In this document: in pieces, positions 34,968 to 45,025 of the stretch
Position numbering within the stretch: the first letter of the stretch is position 1
Layout: every line of letters starts with the position of its first letter
From: Virgibacillus sp. NKC19-16
Lineage (GTDB): Bacteria; Bacillota; Bacilli; Bacillales; Amphibacillaceae
Length of the DNA: 64,000 bases
Direction of reading: 5' to 3'
NCBI RefSeq assembly: GCF_021560035.1
Contig: NZ_CP074373.1
Span: 2,538,001 to 2,602,000, forward strand
Notes under the pieces: model-generated
Database searches by the model: none
What the model saw: only the letters and a program-made list of their open reading frames with translations
Told to the model about the DNA's origin: nothing
Program-made: the position numbers and the translations under genes

Positions 34968-36394
34968 TTAAAATAACCCAGCATTCTCTTCACTATAGCT
35001 GATGAGTAAATTTTTCGTTTGCTGATAGTGACCAAGCATCATCAGATGATTTTCACGGCCGATACCGGATTTTTTATATCCACCAAATGCCGCGTGTGCT
35101 GGATACTGGTGATAACAATTTGTCCACACACGACCTGCTTGAATTCCACGTCCAAAGCGATATGCTGTATTAATATTACGTGTCCATACACCCGCACCTA
35201 AGCCGTAAAGCGTGTCATTTGCGATTTCCATGGCTTCTTCTTTATCTTTAAATGTCGTAACAGAAAGCACGGGGCCAAAGATTTCCTCTTGGAAAATACG
35301 CATTTTATTATCGCCTTCGAAAATAGTTGGCTCAACGTAATAACCGCCACCGAGTTCCCCATCAAGCTCGTTAACATTTCCACCAACAAGTACTTTAGCA
35401 CCTTCTTGTTTTCCAATATCCAGATAGGAAATGATTTTTTCCATTTGTTCCTGAGAAGCCTGAGCACCCATCATGGTATCGGAATCAAGCGGATGACCTA
35501 TTTTTATTTGGTTAACACGCTCAATGACGCGCTCCATAAATTTATCGTAAATCGATTCATGTACAATTGCACGGGATGGACATGTACAGACCTCCCCTTG
35601 ATTCAAGGCAAACATAACAAACCCTTCAACCGCTTTGTCTAAAAATCCATCATCTGCATCCATTACATCTTCAAAGAAAATATTTGGAGATTTCCCACCA
35701 AGCTCTAGCGTAACCGGGATGATATTTTCCGAAGCATACTGCATAATCAAGCGTCCTGTTGTTGTTTCCCCTGTGAACGCTACCTTCGAAATTCTACTGT
35801 TTGAAGCAAGTGGTTTTCCAGCCTCTACGCCAAATCCATTCACAATATTGACTACACCAGGTGGCAAGAGATCCTTAATAAGATCTATCAGCACATGAAT
35901 TGATGCTGGCGTTTGTTCCGCTAGTGATAGGCAACTGTATCATCATCAATCTGACTCAGTCCACCTTCTTGTGCACGAACCGCCCCGGCGAAATAACGGT
36001 AATGATCTGCTGCGAGCGGGATATCTGCAGCCAGGCCTTCCCGTACCGCTTTCCCATTGTCCCATGTTTCGGCAACTGCAAGCATTTCCAAATTTCCCTC
36101 AATTCGATCCGCTATTTTATTAAGGATGTTCGCCCGCTCGGCAACTGCCGTTTTCCCCCAAGCATCCTTAGCAGCATCTGCCGCATCAACAGCCGCTTCC
36201 ACATCTTCCTTCGTCGATCTGGCCATTTCACAAAATACCTCACCAGTTACAGGGCTTACATTTTCAAAATACTTTCCATTCGCTGGCGGCCGGTACTTGC
36301 CGCCTATAAAATTATCATACTTTGCTTTGAAGGTTACGAGCGAACCTTCCGTATTTGGATTTTTATACCTCATGTAATTCCTCCCTGTTATCAT
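34968..36394 (-). pseudogene. aldB: AldB-type aldehyde dehydrogenase broken by an internal deletion
   Basis: Two frames make up one gene. The 5' part (36394 to about 35924) runs [20 protein letters not shown] to [14 protein letters not shown] and then stops at TAG (35921-35923). The 3' part resumes in another frame with [14 protein letters not shown] and continues through [35 protein letters not shown] (catalytic Cys) to the natural end. In intact AldB proteins about 39 residues lie between these points, including the cofactor motif PWNFP. So roughly 115 bp have been lost with a frameshift. The rest is well preserved, which points to a recent event or an assembly fault. Confidence 0.88.
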
Positions 36395-36529
36395 GCAATC
36401 GCTTACAATATTGATGAAAAACTTAGATGAGATTCTACTATCAATTATACCAGTATCTTCAGAATAATTTCAACTATTAGATACTATCTTTAATTAAAAA
36501 CTCTCATCACAATAGATCACCCTTGCCGA

Positions 36530-36586
36530 GGCAAGGAGGCTGAAGCCGTGCCCTAAGGTGCGCAACAGTCCGGAGCGGAAATCAAC
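36530..36586. repeat. Partial copy of the GC-rich repeat at 16252-16477
   Basis: GGCTGAAGCCGTGC, CTAAGGTGCGCAAC and CCGGAGCGGAAATCAAC repeat in the same order as at 16428-16477, with a few substitutions. The left three quarters of the element are missing. A small hairpin CCTTGC/GCAAGG lies at its left edge. The remaining 36395-36802 gap has A/T-rich sequence and nothing else I can name. Confidence 0.7.
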
Positions 36587-36802
36587 AGGCACTACTCCAT
36601 CTTTTATATCAACTACGAAGGTTTAAAACAACAATCATTACAAAAAGAACCTAAATAAAAAACGCTGGCATTCATCCAACGTCTTTTGAAGTATTCGTTT
36701 TCCCGGAAGTATTTTAAAATGATCGCTCCCGAGTTCTATCTATGGATATGATTTCAAATAAAAAAAGCTAACCTCAACATTCAAGGTTCCAGCAACTACG
36801 CT

Positions 36803-36985
36803 TTATTTTACTTCCGGAAGTACACGTACTTCTTGTTCCATGGAAGCTTGACAAAGTGGACACGTCGGCTCTTCTTCAAAACTGTACGACTCCCTCATCC
36901 AGCCTTGACATTCATCACTACTGCAGGCCCACACATTCGTTTCCACTTCTGGAATAGGCTCTTTTGGTCCACGAGAAAATGACAT
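36803..36985 (-). CDS. YdjO-type cold-inducible zinc-ribbon protein
   Basis: A 60-residue protein with two Cys pairs (WACSSDEC and CPLC) around a short acidic section, as in B. subtilis YdjO, a small protein described as cold-inducible. It probably binds one zinc. The ATG at 36985 follows AAGGGGA; a longer frame upstream lacks a site. The role is unknown. Confidence 0.82.
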   Translation of the reverse strand: MSFSRGPKEPIPEVETNVWACSSDECQGWMRESYSFEEEPTCPLCQASMEQEVRVLPEVK

Positions 36986-37123
36986 AATTGCATCCCCTTT
37001 CTTGGTACACTTCCTATTATACTCCTTTCTTTTCAACAAAGAAAGGCTTCTCAGCAAATCGTTACTGCTATAACAAGGATTACCTATTACAAGGTCTTAT
37101 ATACCTCCTTCAATGTTGCGGGA

Positions 37124-38002
37124 TTAAATCACTTTTTTAACAACCTCCTCAAATACATGCAGCGCTTTTGGATGAAACTCCTGATGATTTTTTATAATCG
37201 AAAAGTTTCGCTGCATTGGCGTTTCCTCAACCTTAAGCCTTTGAATCAAATCCAACTGCAATTCCTTTTTCAGCGTCAATTCTGACAGCAAGCTAATCCC
37301 AAGCCCGGAAGCCACTCCCTCCTTGATAACTTGCGTGCTCCCAAATGTCAGCACACGCTCCGGTTGAATCATATGATCCTCAAAAAAATCCTCAAGCATT
37401 TTACGTGTTCCTGATCCTTCTTCACGAATAATCCATGTATGTCTCTCTAAATCCGCGCTTGCAATCGTGTCTTTCTCCGTCAAAGAATGATTTTTACCGG
37501 CAATAACAAACATTTCATCAATGGCAAAATGCTCCACAGCAAGCTGCCGATGGGAAAAGTCACCTTCAATCAAGCCAATATCAATCTCATGGTTCAGCAG
37601 TTTCTGGCCAATATCTTCTGTGTTACCAATCGTAACTGCTGGTAAAATCCGCGGATAGACACGTTGCAGGTGCGCCAAAATCTGTGGAAGCAAATATTCC
37701 CCTATTGTATAACTGGCGCCAATTCTCAATTCTCCTCCCGGCTCATTTTTTAAATCGGAAACAAGCACCTTCATCTGCTCATAATTTCTCAAAATTCCCT
37801 TCGCATACTGATAAACAATTTCTCCAGCTTTATTCTGTTGAACAAATTTATTATTCCGTTCCAACAACCGAACACCAAACTCCTTCTCAAGCGAAGCAAT
37901 ATACTGACTCACCGCAGGCTGGGACATATGCAGTCCTTCAGCAGCTCTGGAAAAGTTTCCACGTTCCACTACTTCTACAAATACGATTAAATGTTGATCC
38001 AA
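37124..38002 (-). CDS. LysR family transcriptional regulator
   Basis: A 292-residue LysR protein. The winged helix (residues 1-60) has NFSRAAEGLHMSQPAVSQYIASLEKEF split at the turn, and the C-terminal effector domain has GELRIGASYTIGEYLLP. It is close to the CysL/YeiE type. The divergent neighbour is a YeiH-type exporter, and a LysR/YeiH pair is a known arrangement (YeiE controls yeiH in E. coli), so it most likely activates that gene in response to sulfite or another small anion. Confidence 0.9.
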   Translation of the reverse strand: MDQHLIVFVEVVERGNFSRAAEGLHMSQPAVSQYIASLEKEFGVRLLERNNKFVQQNKAGEIVYQYAKGILRNYEQMKVLVSDLKNEPGGELRIGASYTIGEYLLPQILAHLQRVYPRILPAVTIGNTEDIGQKLLNHEIDIGLIEGDFSHRQLAVEHFAIDEMFVIAGKNHSLTEKDTIASADLERHTWIIREEGSGTRKMLEDFFEDHMIQPERVLTFGSTQVIKEGVASGLGISLLSELTLKKELQLDLIQRLKVEETPMQRNFSIIKNHQEFHPKALHVFEEVVKKVI

Positions 38003-38055
38003 ATTTTGCTGCCTCCCTTTTATGAACGTGCAATACCCTATATTATATCACAAAC

Positions 38056-38072
38056 TATAAGTAAAACTTATT
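38056..38072. promoter_or_regulatory. Candidate LysR binding site
   Basis: TATAAGTAAAACTTATTG contains the dyad ATAAGT-AAA-ACTTAT and fits the T-N11-A rule for LysR sites. It lies 54 bp before the LysR start and 83 bp before the YeiH-type start. Confidence 0.45.
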
Positions 38073-38154
38073 GTATGCATTATATTTATTTATTTTCCTT
38101 ATCATAAAACGGCCTTTATAATAAATAATAGACATAGAAAGAGAGGCGCATCAT

Positions 38155-39174
38155 ATGACATCTTTCAGACAGCAAAATAGCTATTGGAAAAAACTTATTC
38201 TTGGGATTGGATTTACATTTATCATAGCAATCATAGGCTACCTGCTCGCATTGGTCCCAGGATTCAACCGGGTAGGGCCGCTCGCGAGCGCCATTATTCT
38301 TGCCATTATTTATCGGCAAATTTTCGGATATCCGGAGTTTCTTCGGATCGGAATTCAATTTTCTGCTAAATATTTGCTTCGCTTTGCGATCATTTTGTAT
38401 GGTTTAAAATTAAACATCGACGTGATTTTCGAAGACGGGCTTGGGTTGCTTGCACAAGGAGCATTAGCGATTGTATTTTCCATTCTCCTTACCGTATATT
38501 TAGCCAAACTTTTCAAAGCAAATCAGCAGCTTGCCTTATTACTTGGAGTGGGGACTGGTGTATGCGGAGCGGCCGCGATTGCGGCTGTGTCACCTGTTAT
38601 CAAGGCAAAAGAGGAAGATACGGCCATCGGCGTTGGGATCATTGCACTTATTGGAACGGTTTTTTCAATTATATATGCCATCTTGCAGCCAATCCTTCCG
38701 TTAACAGATATAGAGTACGGGACATGGGCTGGACTCAGCCTGCATGAGCTTGCACATGTTGCCTTAGCTGCGGAACCAGCTGGTGAAGAAGCACTCGCCA
38801 TTGCATTATTAGCTAAGCTAGGACGCGTTTTTCTGCTTGTTCCACTCTGCTTTGTATTGATTTTTTGGATGAAAAATCGAAAGCAAACAGATGCAGATGG
38901 TCAGGCTAAGGTGAGCTTTCCATGGTTCTTACTCGGGTTTATTGCGATGAGTCTTTTTGGAAGTTATGTACTTGGGGCCTATATTCCAGTTTCAGAAGGG
39001 TTTATGAATGGGATTGATGGTATGACGACATTTATCCTGACTTCTGCCATGGTCGGGCTCGGATTAAATGTTAGCTTGAAGGACGTTAAAGATAAAGCAC
39101 TCCGTCCGCTTCTGGCGATGGTTATTACATCCGTATTGCTTTCCGTAATGATGTTTTGGATTGTCACATTATAA
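38155..39174 (+). CDS. YeiH family putative sulfate/anion exporter
   Basis: A 339-residue membrane protein with about ten helices. Family features are AIILYGLKLNIDVIF, GVGTGVCGAAAIAAVSPVI and GLSLHELAHVALAA. Members are annotated as putative sulfate exporters; the substrate is not proven. It is divergent from the LysR gene by 152 bp and carries GAGAGG before the ATG. Confidence 0.9.
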   Translation: MTSFRQQNSYWKKLILGIGFTFIIAIIGYLLALVPGFNRVGPLASAIILAIIYRQIFGYPEFLRIGIQFSAKYLLRFAIILYGLKLNIDVIFEDGLGLLAQGALAIVFSILLTVYLAKLFKANQQLALLLGVGTGVCGAAAIAAVSPVIKAKEEDTAIGVGIIALIGTVFSIIYAILQPILPLTDIEYGTWAGLSLHELAHVALAAEPAGEEALAIALLAKLGRVFLLVPLCFVLIFWMKNRKQTDADGQAKVSFPWFLLGFIAMSLFGSYVLGAYIPVSEGFMNGIDGMTTFILTSAMVGLGLNVSLKDVKDKALRPLLAMVITSVLLSVMMFWIVTL

Positions 39175-39212
39175 AAGTGAGCTCCACCGCTAAGTGGAGC
39201 CTCCTTTCACAA

Positions 39213-39953
39213 TCATATCGCAAACCGCTCAATTGCTTTTGCGACTCCGTCCTTATCATTCCTATCTGTCACATAATCGGCAACATTTTTAATCGCTTCC
39301 TGGGCATTTCCCATTGCGACGCCTATTCCGGCCTCTTGAATCATTTTAATATCATTCAAACTATCGCCAACGGCCATAATCTCATCCATCGTAATGCCGA
39401 TTTCTCTGCATACAAAATGAAGGGCTACTGCCTTACTTACTCCCTCAGGATTTGCCTCTACATTTGTCGGCAGTGAGTTCGTTAACTCTAGCCCTTCAAA
39501 ATAGGAAAGCTCTTCAACCATTGCATCAAGCTTACTCTTATCTAGGGAGCTGCACCCGAATTTGAGCCATTCATGGTCATAAAAATTTTCCGGGCGACTG
39601 TCGCGGTAGATACCAGTTGTAGAAACCATCCATTGTTGCATACCCATTTCTTTTCCAATTTCCCACATTTTTTCTATTTTTTCCGTTTCCAGTAAATGCT
39701 GATCCAATAATGTTTTATCCACCGTATAAATTTCTCCACCATTGGATGTAATAAGGTAAGACGTGAGATTTAGCAGCTCTGCATAGGGATAGCATGTATC
39801 GAGCGATCTTCCTGTGCTTAAAACCACATGTATGTCACTAGCCAATGCTTTTGCAATGACTGCTTGTGTCAGTTCAGAGATCTCAAGTTCGTTATTCAAT
39901 AGCGTTCCGTCCATATCGAGTGCAATTAATTTTATTTGTTTATTTTCTACCAT
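39213..39953 (-). CDS. Cof-type HAD-IIB sugar phosphatase
   Basis: A 246-residue HAD hydrolase. Motif I is LDMDGTLLNN (nucleophile Asp), motif II VLSTGRS, a Lys near GVSKAVAL and motif IV AVGDSLNDIKMI. The cap is of the IIB kind. Such enzymes dephosphorylate sugar phosphates or other small molecules (YkrA/YxeH-like). The C-terminal half keeps all catalytic parts. No linked pathway. Confidence 0.9.
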   Translation of the reverse strand: MVENKQIKLIALDMDGTLLNNELEISELTQAVIAKALASDIHVVLSTGRSLDTCYPYAELLNLTSYLITSNGGEIYTVDKTLLDQHLLETEKIEKMWEIGKEMGMQQWMVSTTGIYRDSRPENFYDHEWLKFGCSSLDKSKLDAMVEELSYFEGLELTNSLPTNVEANPEGVSKAVALHFVCREIGITMDEIMAVGDSLNDIKMIQEAGIGVAMGNAQEAIKNVADYVTDRNDKDGVAKAIERFAI

Positions 39954-40039
39954 GAAAATGTTCCTCCAAGTCGGTTATACTGATTGTGTTTAAACTCTCC
40001 TATGTTAGTTTAATATACTTCGATTAGGGTGACAATTGT

Positions 40040-40549
40040 TCAACTTATAAATTCCTTTTTCAATCGGTTCATTCGCAGCAAAAAATAGCCAACGGTAGCC
40101 AAAGGAACGACTGTAACAAGAACAATCATCCATATCCCCATTGCTCCATTCCCTTGCGCAGATTGAGCCATCTCCCAGGTAATTAAAGAAAAAATAGCAA
40201 CCACTTCGAAGTTTATTACCGAAAGCATCAATCGGGATTCCCTATACAGCTTCGGTGCGTTTTGTTCCGTCACTTTTACAGGATAATTATGGGTATGTGG
40301 AACTCTCCCTAAAAAGAATAACAGCATGAACATAGGAAGTGATATAAACGGAAGCATAAAAATGGCTCCCTTGCCTCCCCAATTATCCGCTTCACCGGCT
40401 GCATTAAAGTGGATTGGAACTTCATCTGGCAACTTACTATACATGAAAATCGCATAGACAAACATCGTGATAATTAATATAAAGGCAAATAAATGGAAAA
40501 CGTTCTCCCACGTACTTGCTGGAATCTTTATATTCGGCTGATCTTTCAT
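40040..40549 (-). CDS. DUF1648 membrane protein
   Basis: A 169-residue protein with four hydrophobic segments. The DUF1648 signature LPDEVPIHFNAAGEADNWGGKG follows the first helix over two joined parts. Members include SdpI-like immunity and signalling proteins and YwzA-type proteins, but this one has only the DUF1648 part. The ATG at 40549 best fits AAGGTG. Role unknown. Confidence 0.82.
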   Translation of the reverse strand: MKDQPNIKIPASTWENVFHLFAFILIITMFVYAIFMYSKLPDEVPIHFNAAGEADNWGGKGAIFMLPFISLPMFMLLFFLGRVPHTHNYPVKVTEQNAPKLYRESRLMLSVINFEVVAIFSLITWEMAQSAQGNGAMGIWMIVLVTVVPLATVGYFLLRMNRLKKEFIS

Positions 40550-40626
40550 TATCATCACCTTCTACCATACATAAAATTGAAATACGAACACCTTTAAGTA
40601 AACCTCAATAGAAGCACCTCTCCTTA

Positions 40627-41577
40627 CTATAAATCGTTTCTGAAAACCTCGACTTCATGTAAAAATTTCTCCATTTTTACGAGCCGTTCTTGTGCCTCTT
40701 CAACAGATATAGGCAGGAACTTGATTTCTCCCTTTGGCACGAGCTGAGCGATCTTCGGTAGATCTGTGGAAATAACTGTCCCTATTCGAGGATAACCACC
40801 AGTCGTTTGCCTGTCAGCCATCAAAATAATTGGCTGCCCATTACTTGGGATTTGAATACCTCCAAAAGGAACGGCGTCTGAAAAGATTTCTGCTTCCTCT
40901 TTTACTTCAACTTTCTCCGATTTAAGCCGGTATCCCATTCTATTCGAATTTGCATCAACGATATGTATGGAGCTGAAAAATCTTTCACGCGCTTCTTTCG
41001 TAAAAAGATTTGTATGCGGACCTTCGACTACAGCTACTTCAATCGCATTTTTATAAGTAGGGATAAATTTTTTCTGCAGACCAGTACCATGCGGGGCATC
41101 CATCGGAAACCCATAGATTTGATCAGAACGTTCGAGTGACGAACCAAACCCACTCTTCAGATCTGTTGCCATGCTTCCAAATAGAGCCGGGACATCCAAA
41201 CCACCCGCTACCGCAATATATGCACGCACTCCGAATTGATGCTTTCCAAAGGTGAGTTTATCTCCTTTATCCATATGTACAGTGGTCCATAATGGGATCT
41301 CGTTTTCATTTATTTTTGCTTCAAGATCAGCGCCGGTTATTGCAATTGTAAGTGGCGTACATGCTTCAAGCACCGGCCCGAGCAAAGTTACCTCAAGACA
41401 TGCTGCGCTCCGCGGATTACCTGCAAGAATGTTTGCAAGTTGTAGTGCGAATCTATCCATCGCACCTGATACAGGTATACCATATTGTTGATAGCCCGAG
41501 CGCCCCATGTCCTGGAATGTCGTGAGAATACCTGGCTTGATTACATGGAATAGTTGTTGGCTTTGCACTGGATTCAC
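40627..41577 (-). CDS. pxpC: 5-oxoprolinase subunit C (biotin-dependent carboxylase-like, KipA type)
   Basis: A 316-residue protein: FHVIKPGILTTFQDMGRSGYQQYGIP at the start (in two joined parts), GAMDRFALQLAN, SMATDLKSGFG, and LMADRQTTGGYPRIGT near the end. With PxpA and PxpB it forms the prokaryotic ATP-dependent 5-oxoprolinase, which returns pyroglutamate to glutamate. In B. subtilis its homologue KipA was first described as an anti-KipI factor in sporulation control. Last gene of the pxpBAC set. Confidence 0.93.
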   Translation of the reverse strand: MNPVQSQQLFHVIKPGILTTFQDMGRSGYQQYGIPVSGAMDRFALQLANILAGNPRSAACLEVTLLGPVLEACTPLTIAITGADLEAKINENEIPLWTTVHMDKGDKLTFGKHQFGVRAYIAVAGGLDVPALFGSMATDLKSGFGSSLERSDQIYGFPMDAPHGTGLQKKFIPTYKNAIEVAVVEGPHTNLFTKEARERFFSSIHIVDANSNRMGYRLKSEKVEVKEEAEIFSDAVPFGGIQIPSNGQPIILMADRQTTGGYPRIGTVISTDLPKIAQLVPKGEIKFLPISVEEAQERLVKMEKFLHEVEVFRNDL

Positions 41578-41611
41578 CTCCTTGATTTCTTATTCGAATG
41601 GAGAAGCGCAA

Positions 41612-42376
41612 TCATACTCCAAATCTCACTACTTCCACTCCTCTTGCATCAAGCGCCTCACGTAACTTCTCCACAAAACGAACAGCATGCGCACCATCAC
41701 CATGCACACATACCGTATCGGCTTCTATCTGAACAAGCGCTCCATTGACCGCTTCCACTACGCCGTCCCTTATCATTCGCTCCACCTGTTTAACAGCTAC
41801 ATCCACATCCTCAATGACTGCACCAGCTTGCCGCCTTGGTGTTAAGCTGCCATCCGGCTGATACGTACGATCTGCGAATACCTCTGATACAACACGTAAA
41901 CCTCTATCACGTCCTGCAGCTAATAGCTCACTTCCAGCTAATCCGTACAACATCAAGTTGGAATCAAGATCATAAACAGCACTTGCAATGGCATCTGCTG
42001 CCCCTCGGTCAAACCCGGCCAAATTATACAGTGCTCCGTGTGGCTTCACATATTGCATTTTTACATCATGAATCTGGCAAAATGCCTGCAAAGCCCCAAT
42101 TTGGTAGACTAGGAGACGATAGATCTCATCAGCGGAAAAATCAATCATCCGCCGACCGAAGCCTGCTATGTCGGGAAAACCAGGATGTGCGCCAACAGCT
42201 ACGTGATATTTTTTAGCTAATCCGACTGTTTTATCCATCACATTTGGGTCCCCAGCATGGGATCCGCATGCAATATTCGCTGAGGTAATATGTTCCAGCA
42301 AACGTTCATCTGCGCCAAACGTATAGGCTCCAAAACTTTCGCCCATATCACAATTGATATCAATTATCATTTTCAA
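41612..42376 (-). CDS. pxpA: 5-oxoprolinase subunit A (LamB/YcsF family)
   Basis: A 254-residue protein with DINCDMGESFGAYTFG at the start, SANIACGSHAGDP, GAHPGFPD and VKPHGALYN, all typical of PxpA. It overlaps pxpB by 4 bp and precedes pxpC by 34 bp. The set order B-A-C differs from the B. subtilis ycsF...kipI-kipA order. GC is somewhat higher in its 3' third (REALDARGVEVVRF), but the gene looks native. Confidence 0.94.
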   Translation of the reverse strand: MKMIIDINCDMGESFGAYTFGADERLLEHITSANIACGSHAGDPNVMDKTVGLAKKYHVAVGAHPGFPDIAGFGRRMIDFSADEIYRLLVYQIGALQAFCQIHDVKMQYVKPHGALYNLAGFDRGAADAIASAVYDLDSNLMLYGLAGSELLAAGRDRGLRVVSEVFADRTYQPDGSLTPRRQAGAVIEDVDVAVKQVERMIRDGVVEAVNGALVQIEADTVCVHGDGAHAVRFVEKLREALDARGVEVVRFGV

Positions 42377-43104
42377 CCACCCTTGTCCATTTGTATTTCG
42401 AATTGTCCAGTTTCGACCTGCTCTGTTATTTGCTCAAACTCACGCTCTGACACACAATAAAAACGAATCCGATCACCGGCGTGAAATAAGAAAGCATCTT
42501 CAGCACTTTTATCAAATAATGGAAGCGGCGTTTTGCCAATAATATTCCATCCCCCTGGCGACTCCACAGGATAAATGCCTGTCTGTTCATGTGCGATGCC
42601 AACCGATCCGGCAGCCATCGACTTGCGCGGCTCTTCCAACCGTGGTGTTGCAATTTTTTTATCAAGTCCACCAAGGTACGGAAAACCAGGTAAAAATCCA
42701 AGCATGTAAACAAGATAATCCGGTTTTTGATGAATGTCGACCACATCCGACACATCCAGTTGATTGAAAGAGGCAACCCGTTCCAAGGCAGGTCCGTTCT
42801 CCCCGCCATACACAACCGGAACATGGAAAATACGGGAGGTCCCACGCTTCTCATGCCACGAAATGTCACGTAAATTGCTCACCTTTTCAGCAATCTCTTT
42901 AAACCTTATTTTATGCGGTTCATAGTAAATAGTCACCGAGTCAAACGCCGGCACCCATTCCACAACACCAGCAATTGCAGCTGCCTCTAGCTTCATACAG
43001 AACCCCCGTATTTCAGCATTCAATTCTGGAGAAACATCACCAGAAAAATTCACCTTAAGTGCCGAATCGCCAACAGCTTGCAGTGAAAAACGCATCACGA
43101 TCAA
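42373..43104 (-). CDS. pxpB: 5-oxoprolinase subunit B (KipI type)
   Basis: A 243-residue KipI-like protein. Motifs: ALKVNFSGDVSPELN, PVVYGGENGPALERV, MLGFLPGFPYLGGLD and SPGGWNIIGKTP. Together with PxpA and PxpC it makes the 5-oxoprolinase. In B. subtilis KipI also inhibits the sporulation kinase KinA. First gene of the set, with an AAGGGGG site before its start. Confidence 0.93.
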   Translation of the reverse strand: MIVMRFSLQAVGDSALKVNFSGDVSPELNAEIRGFCMKLEAAAIAGVVEWVPAFDSVTIYYEPHKIRFKEIAEKVSNLRDISWHEKRGTSRIFHVPVVYGGENGPALERVASFNQLDVSDVVDIHQKPDYLVYMLGFLPGFPYLGGLDKKIATPRLEEPRKSMAAGSVGIAHEQTGIYPVESPGGWNIIGKTPLPLFDKSAEDAFLFHAGDRIRFYCVSEREFEQITEQVETGQFEIQMDKGG

Positions 43105-43335
43105 CCCCCTTCTTAAAAGAGTAATTACTAATATGATAGCATAAATCCACTATTATATTCGATCATACCCACATACTTGTAAGGTGAGAAGCATACATCC
43201 CACACAAACCCCTTCGACAAATATTGACAAAATGCGGGGCGTGACAGGTACTTTATGAAAACGCATTCTTTTTGCTTGCTGATCTAGTAAAATATTTGTA
43301 TGATAGACTCACTTCATAGTTTAGGGGGGAAATGT

Positions 43336-44985
43336 ATGCTACCAGCAACATGGAACTGGTTATGGGAGAAGCATGATCAGGTAAAAGATTTGTTTACGTT
43401 CTTCGTCAAACCGAGTGCCTCAAACATTGGAACTAGAAAATCAGATGATGACAACCAATCCGTAAATAACAATGGAAACGGGGGTAGCAATCGCAGTTAT
43501 AAGCCCGCACAATTAATTGGATTATTTTTAGGGCCATTATTATTTCTTATCACCTACTTCTTTGTCTCACCTGAAGGGCTGTCAGACGAAGGAATTGCTA
43601 TACTGGCAAGTACCATTTGGATTGCAGTTTGGTGGATGACGGAAGCAATCCCGATCCCAGCAACTTCCCTTTTACCAATTATTTTATTTCCTATGACTGC
43701 CGGATTGAATATTGATGCAACAACATCGGCTTATGGAAACGATACCATCTTTTTATTTATGGGTGGATTTATGATTGCATTGGCCATGGAAAGATGGAAT
43801 CTACATAAGCGTATTGCCTTAACTATTATTTCCGTTATTGGTACAAGCATCAATCGCATTATTCTCGGTTTTATGGTTGCGACAGGATTCCTGTCCATGT
43901 GGATTTCCAATACCGCAACAGCCATGATGATGGTTCCGATTGGTCTTGCGATTATCTATCAGGTATCAGATGCTCTAAAAGATGACCCATCTGTTGATAC
44001 ATCCACAGAGAATTTCGGTTTTGGTAAAGCGATGATGTTGAGCATTGCCTATTCCGCTTCGATTGGAGGCATTGCAACGATTATCGGAACGCCGCCGAAC
44101 ACACTACTGGCAGGCGCGCTCAATGAAATCTATGGTATTGATCTGTCCTTTGCAACCTGGATGCTCTTTGGTGTCCCGCTTGCCTGGGTATTCATTTTCA
44201 TCGTATGGTTTTATTTGGTGAAGGTAGCTTTTCCATTGAAAATAAAAGAATTACCTGGTGGAAAAGCAGTGATTCAATCGGAGAAGAAGAAACTCGGAAC
44301 TGCGTCGTATGAGGAAAAGGCAGTATTTACCGTGTTTGTTTTAGCAGCTTTAGCCTGGATCACACGTACCTTTGTGTTAAATGAATATGTCAGCGAAAAT
44401 ATCGATGATGCAATTATTGCAATAGCTGCCGCACTAATTCTATTTATCGTTCCTGCAAAAAATGAAAAAGGCGGGCATCTGCTTAACTGGGACGCTGCTG
44501 TTAAATTACCATGGGGAATTCTATTACTTTTCGGTGGTGGTCTTGCCATTGCGGCAGGGTTTACAGAATCCGGACTGTCCGAATGGATTGGCGGGCAATT
44601 GGAAGGACTACAAGGAGTTTCCATTTTCCTTATCATACTTACTGTAAGTGCTCTGGTGATTTTCTTAACTGAAATCACATCTAACACCGCAACCGCATCG
44701 ATGATGTTTCCGATTATGGCATCCTTAGCTGCAGCATTAAACATTCATCCATACAGTGTCATGATAGCAGCTGCAGTAGCCGCATCATGTGCATTTATGC
44801 TCCCTGTCGCTACACCGCCAAACGCTGTCGTATTCGGTTCAGGCTACTTAAGAATACCCGATATGGCAAAAGCAGGGTTTGCCTTAAATTTAACTGGCAT
44901 AATTCTCGTTACCATTGGAATTTATTTCTTAGTCCCACTCGTATGGGGGATTGATTTAACCTCATTACCGGACGTTTTAAAATAA
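43336..44985 (+). CDS. SLC13/DASS family sodium:dicarboxylate (or sulfate) symporter
   Basis: A 549-residue transporter with about eleven helices. Both SNT substrate/sodium motifs are visible: WISNTATAMMMVPIG in the first half and EITSNTATASMMFPI in the second, plus the signature MLPVATPPNAVVFGSG near the end. The 45-residue N-terminal extension is hydrophilic and Asn/Gly-rich, as in several Bacillus members. I chose the ATG at 43336, 6 bp after AGGGGGG; an in-frame ATG 12 codons upstream lacks a site. It probably imports succinate/malate-type dicarboxylates. Confidence 0.9.
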   Translation: MLPATWNWLWEKHDQVKDLFTFFVKPSASNIGTRKSDDDNQSVNNNGNGGSNRSYKPAQLIGLFLGPLLFLITYFFVSPEGLSDEGIAILASTIWIAVWWMTEAIPIPATSLLPIILFPMTAGLNIDATTSAYGNDTIFLFMGGFMIALAMERWNLHKRIALTIISVIGTSINRIILGFMVATGFLSMWISNTATAMMMVPIGLAIIYQVSDALKDDPSVDTSTENFGFGKAMMLSIAYSASIGGIATIIGTPPNTLLAGALNEIYGIDLSFATWMLFGVPLAWVFIFIVWFYLVKVAFPLKIKELPGGKAVIQSEKKKLGTASYEEKAVFTVFVLAALAWITRTFVLNEYVSENIDDAIIAIAAALILFIVPAKNEKGGHLLNWDAAVKLPWGILLLFGGGLAIAAGFTESGLSEWIGGQLEGLQGVSIFLIILTVSALVIFLTEITSNTATASMMFPIMASLAAALNIHPYSVMIAAAVAASCAFMLPVATPPNAVVFGSGYLRIPDMAKAGFALNLTGIILVTIGIYFLVPLVWGIDLTSLPDVLK

Positions 44986-44991
44986 CGATAG

Positions 44992-45025
44992 AAGGAGACT
45001 ATTACGAATGAATAGTCTCCTTTCT
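44992..45025. terminator. Bidirectional terminator between convergent transporter genes
   Basis: AAGGAGACTATT (44992-45003) pairs with AATAGTCTCCTT (45011-45022), a perfect 12-bp stem with a 7-nt loop, then TTCTTTTG. It overlaps the last codon of the MFS gene at 45002. Confidence 0.8.

Noticed and set aside
41836-42216. 126-residue plus-strand frame inside pxpA
   Set aside because: Opposite-strand shadow of a clear PxpA gene.
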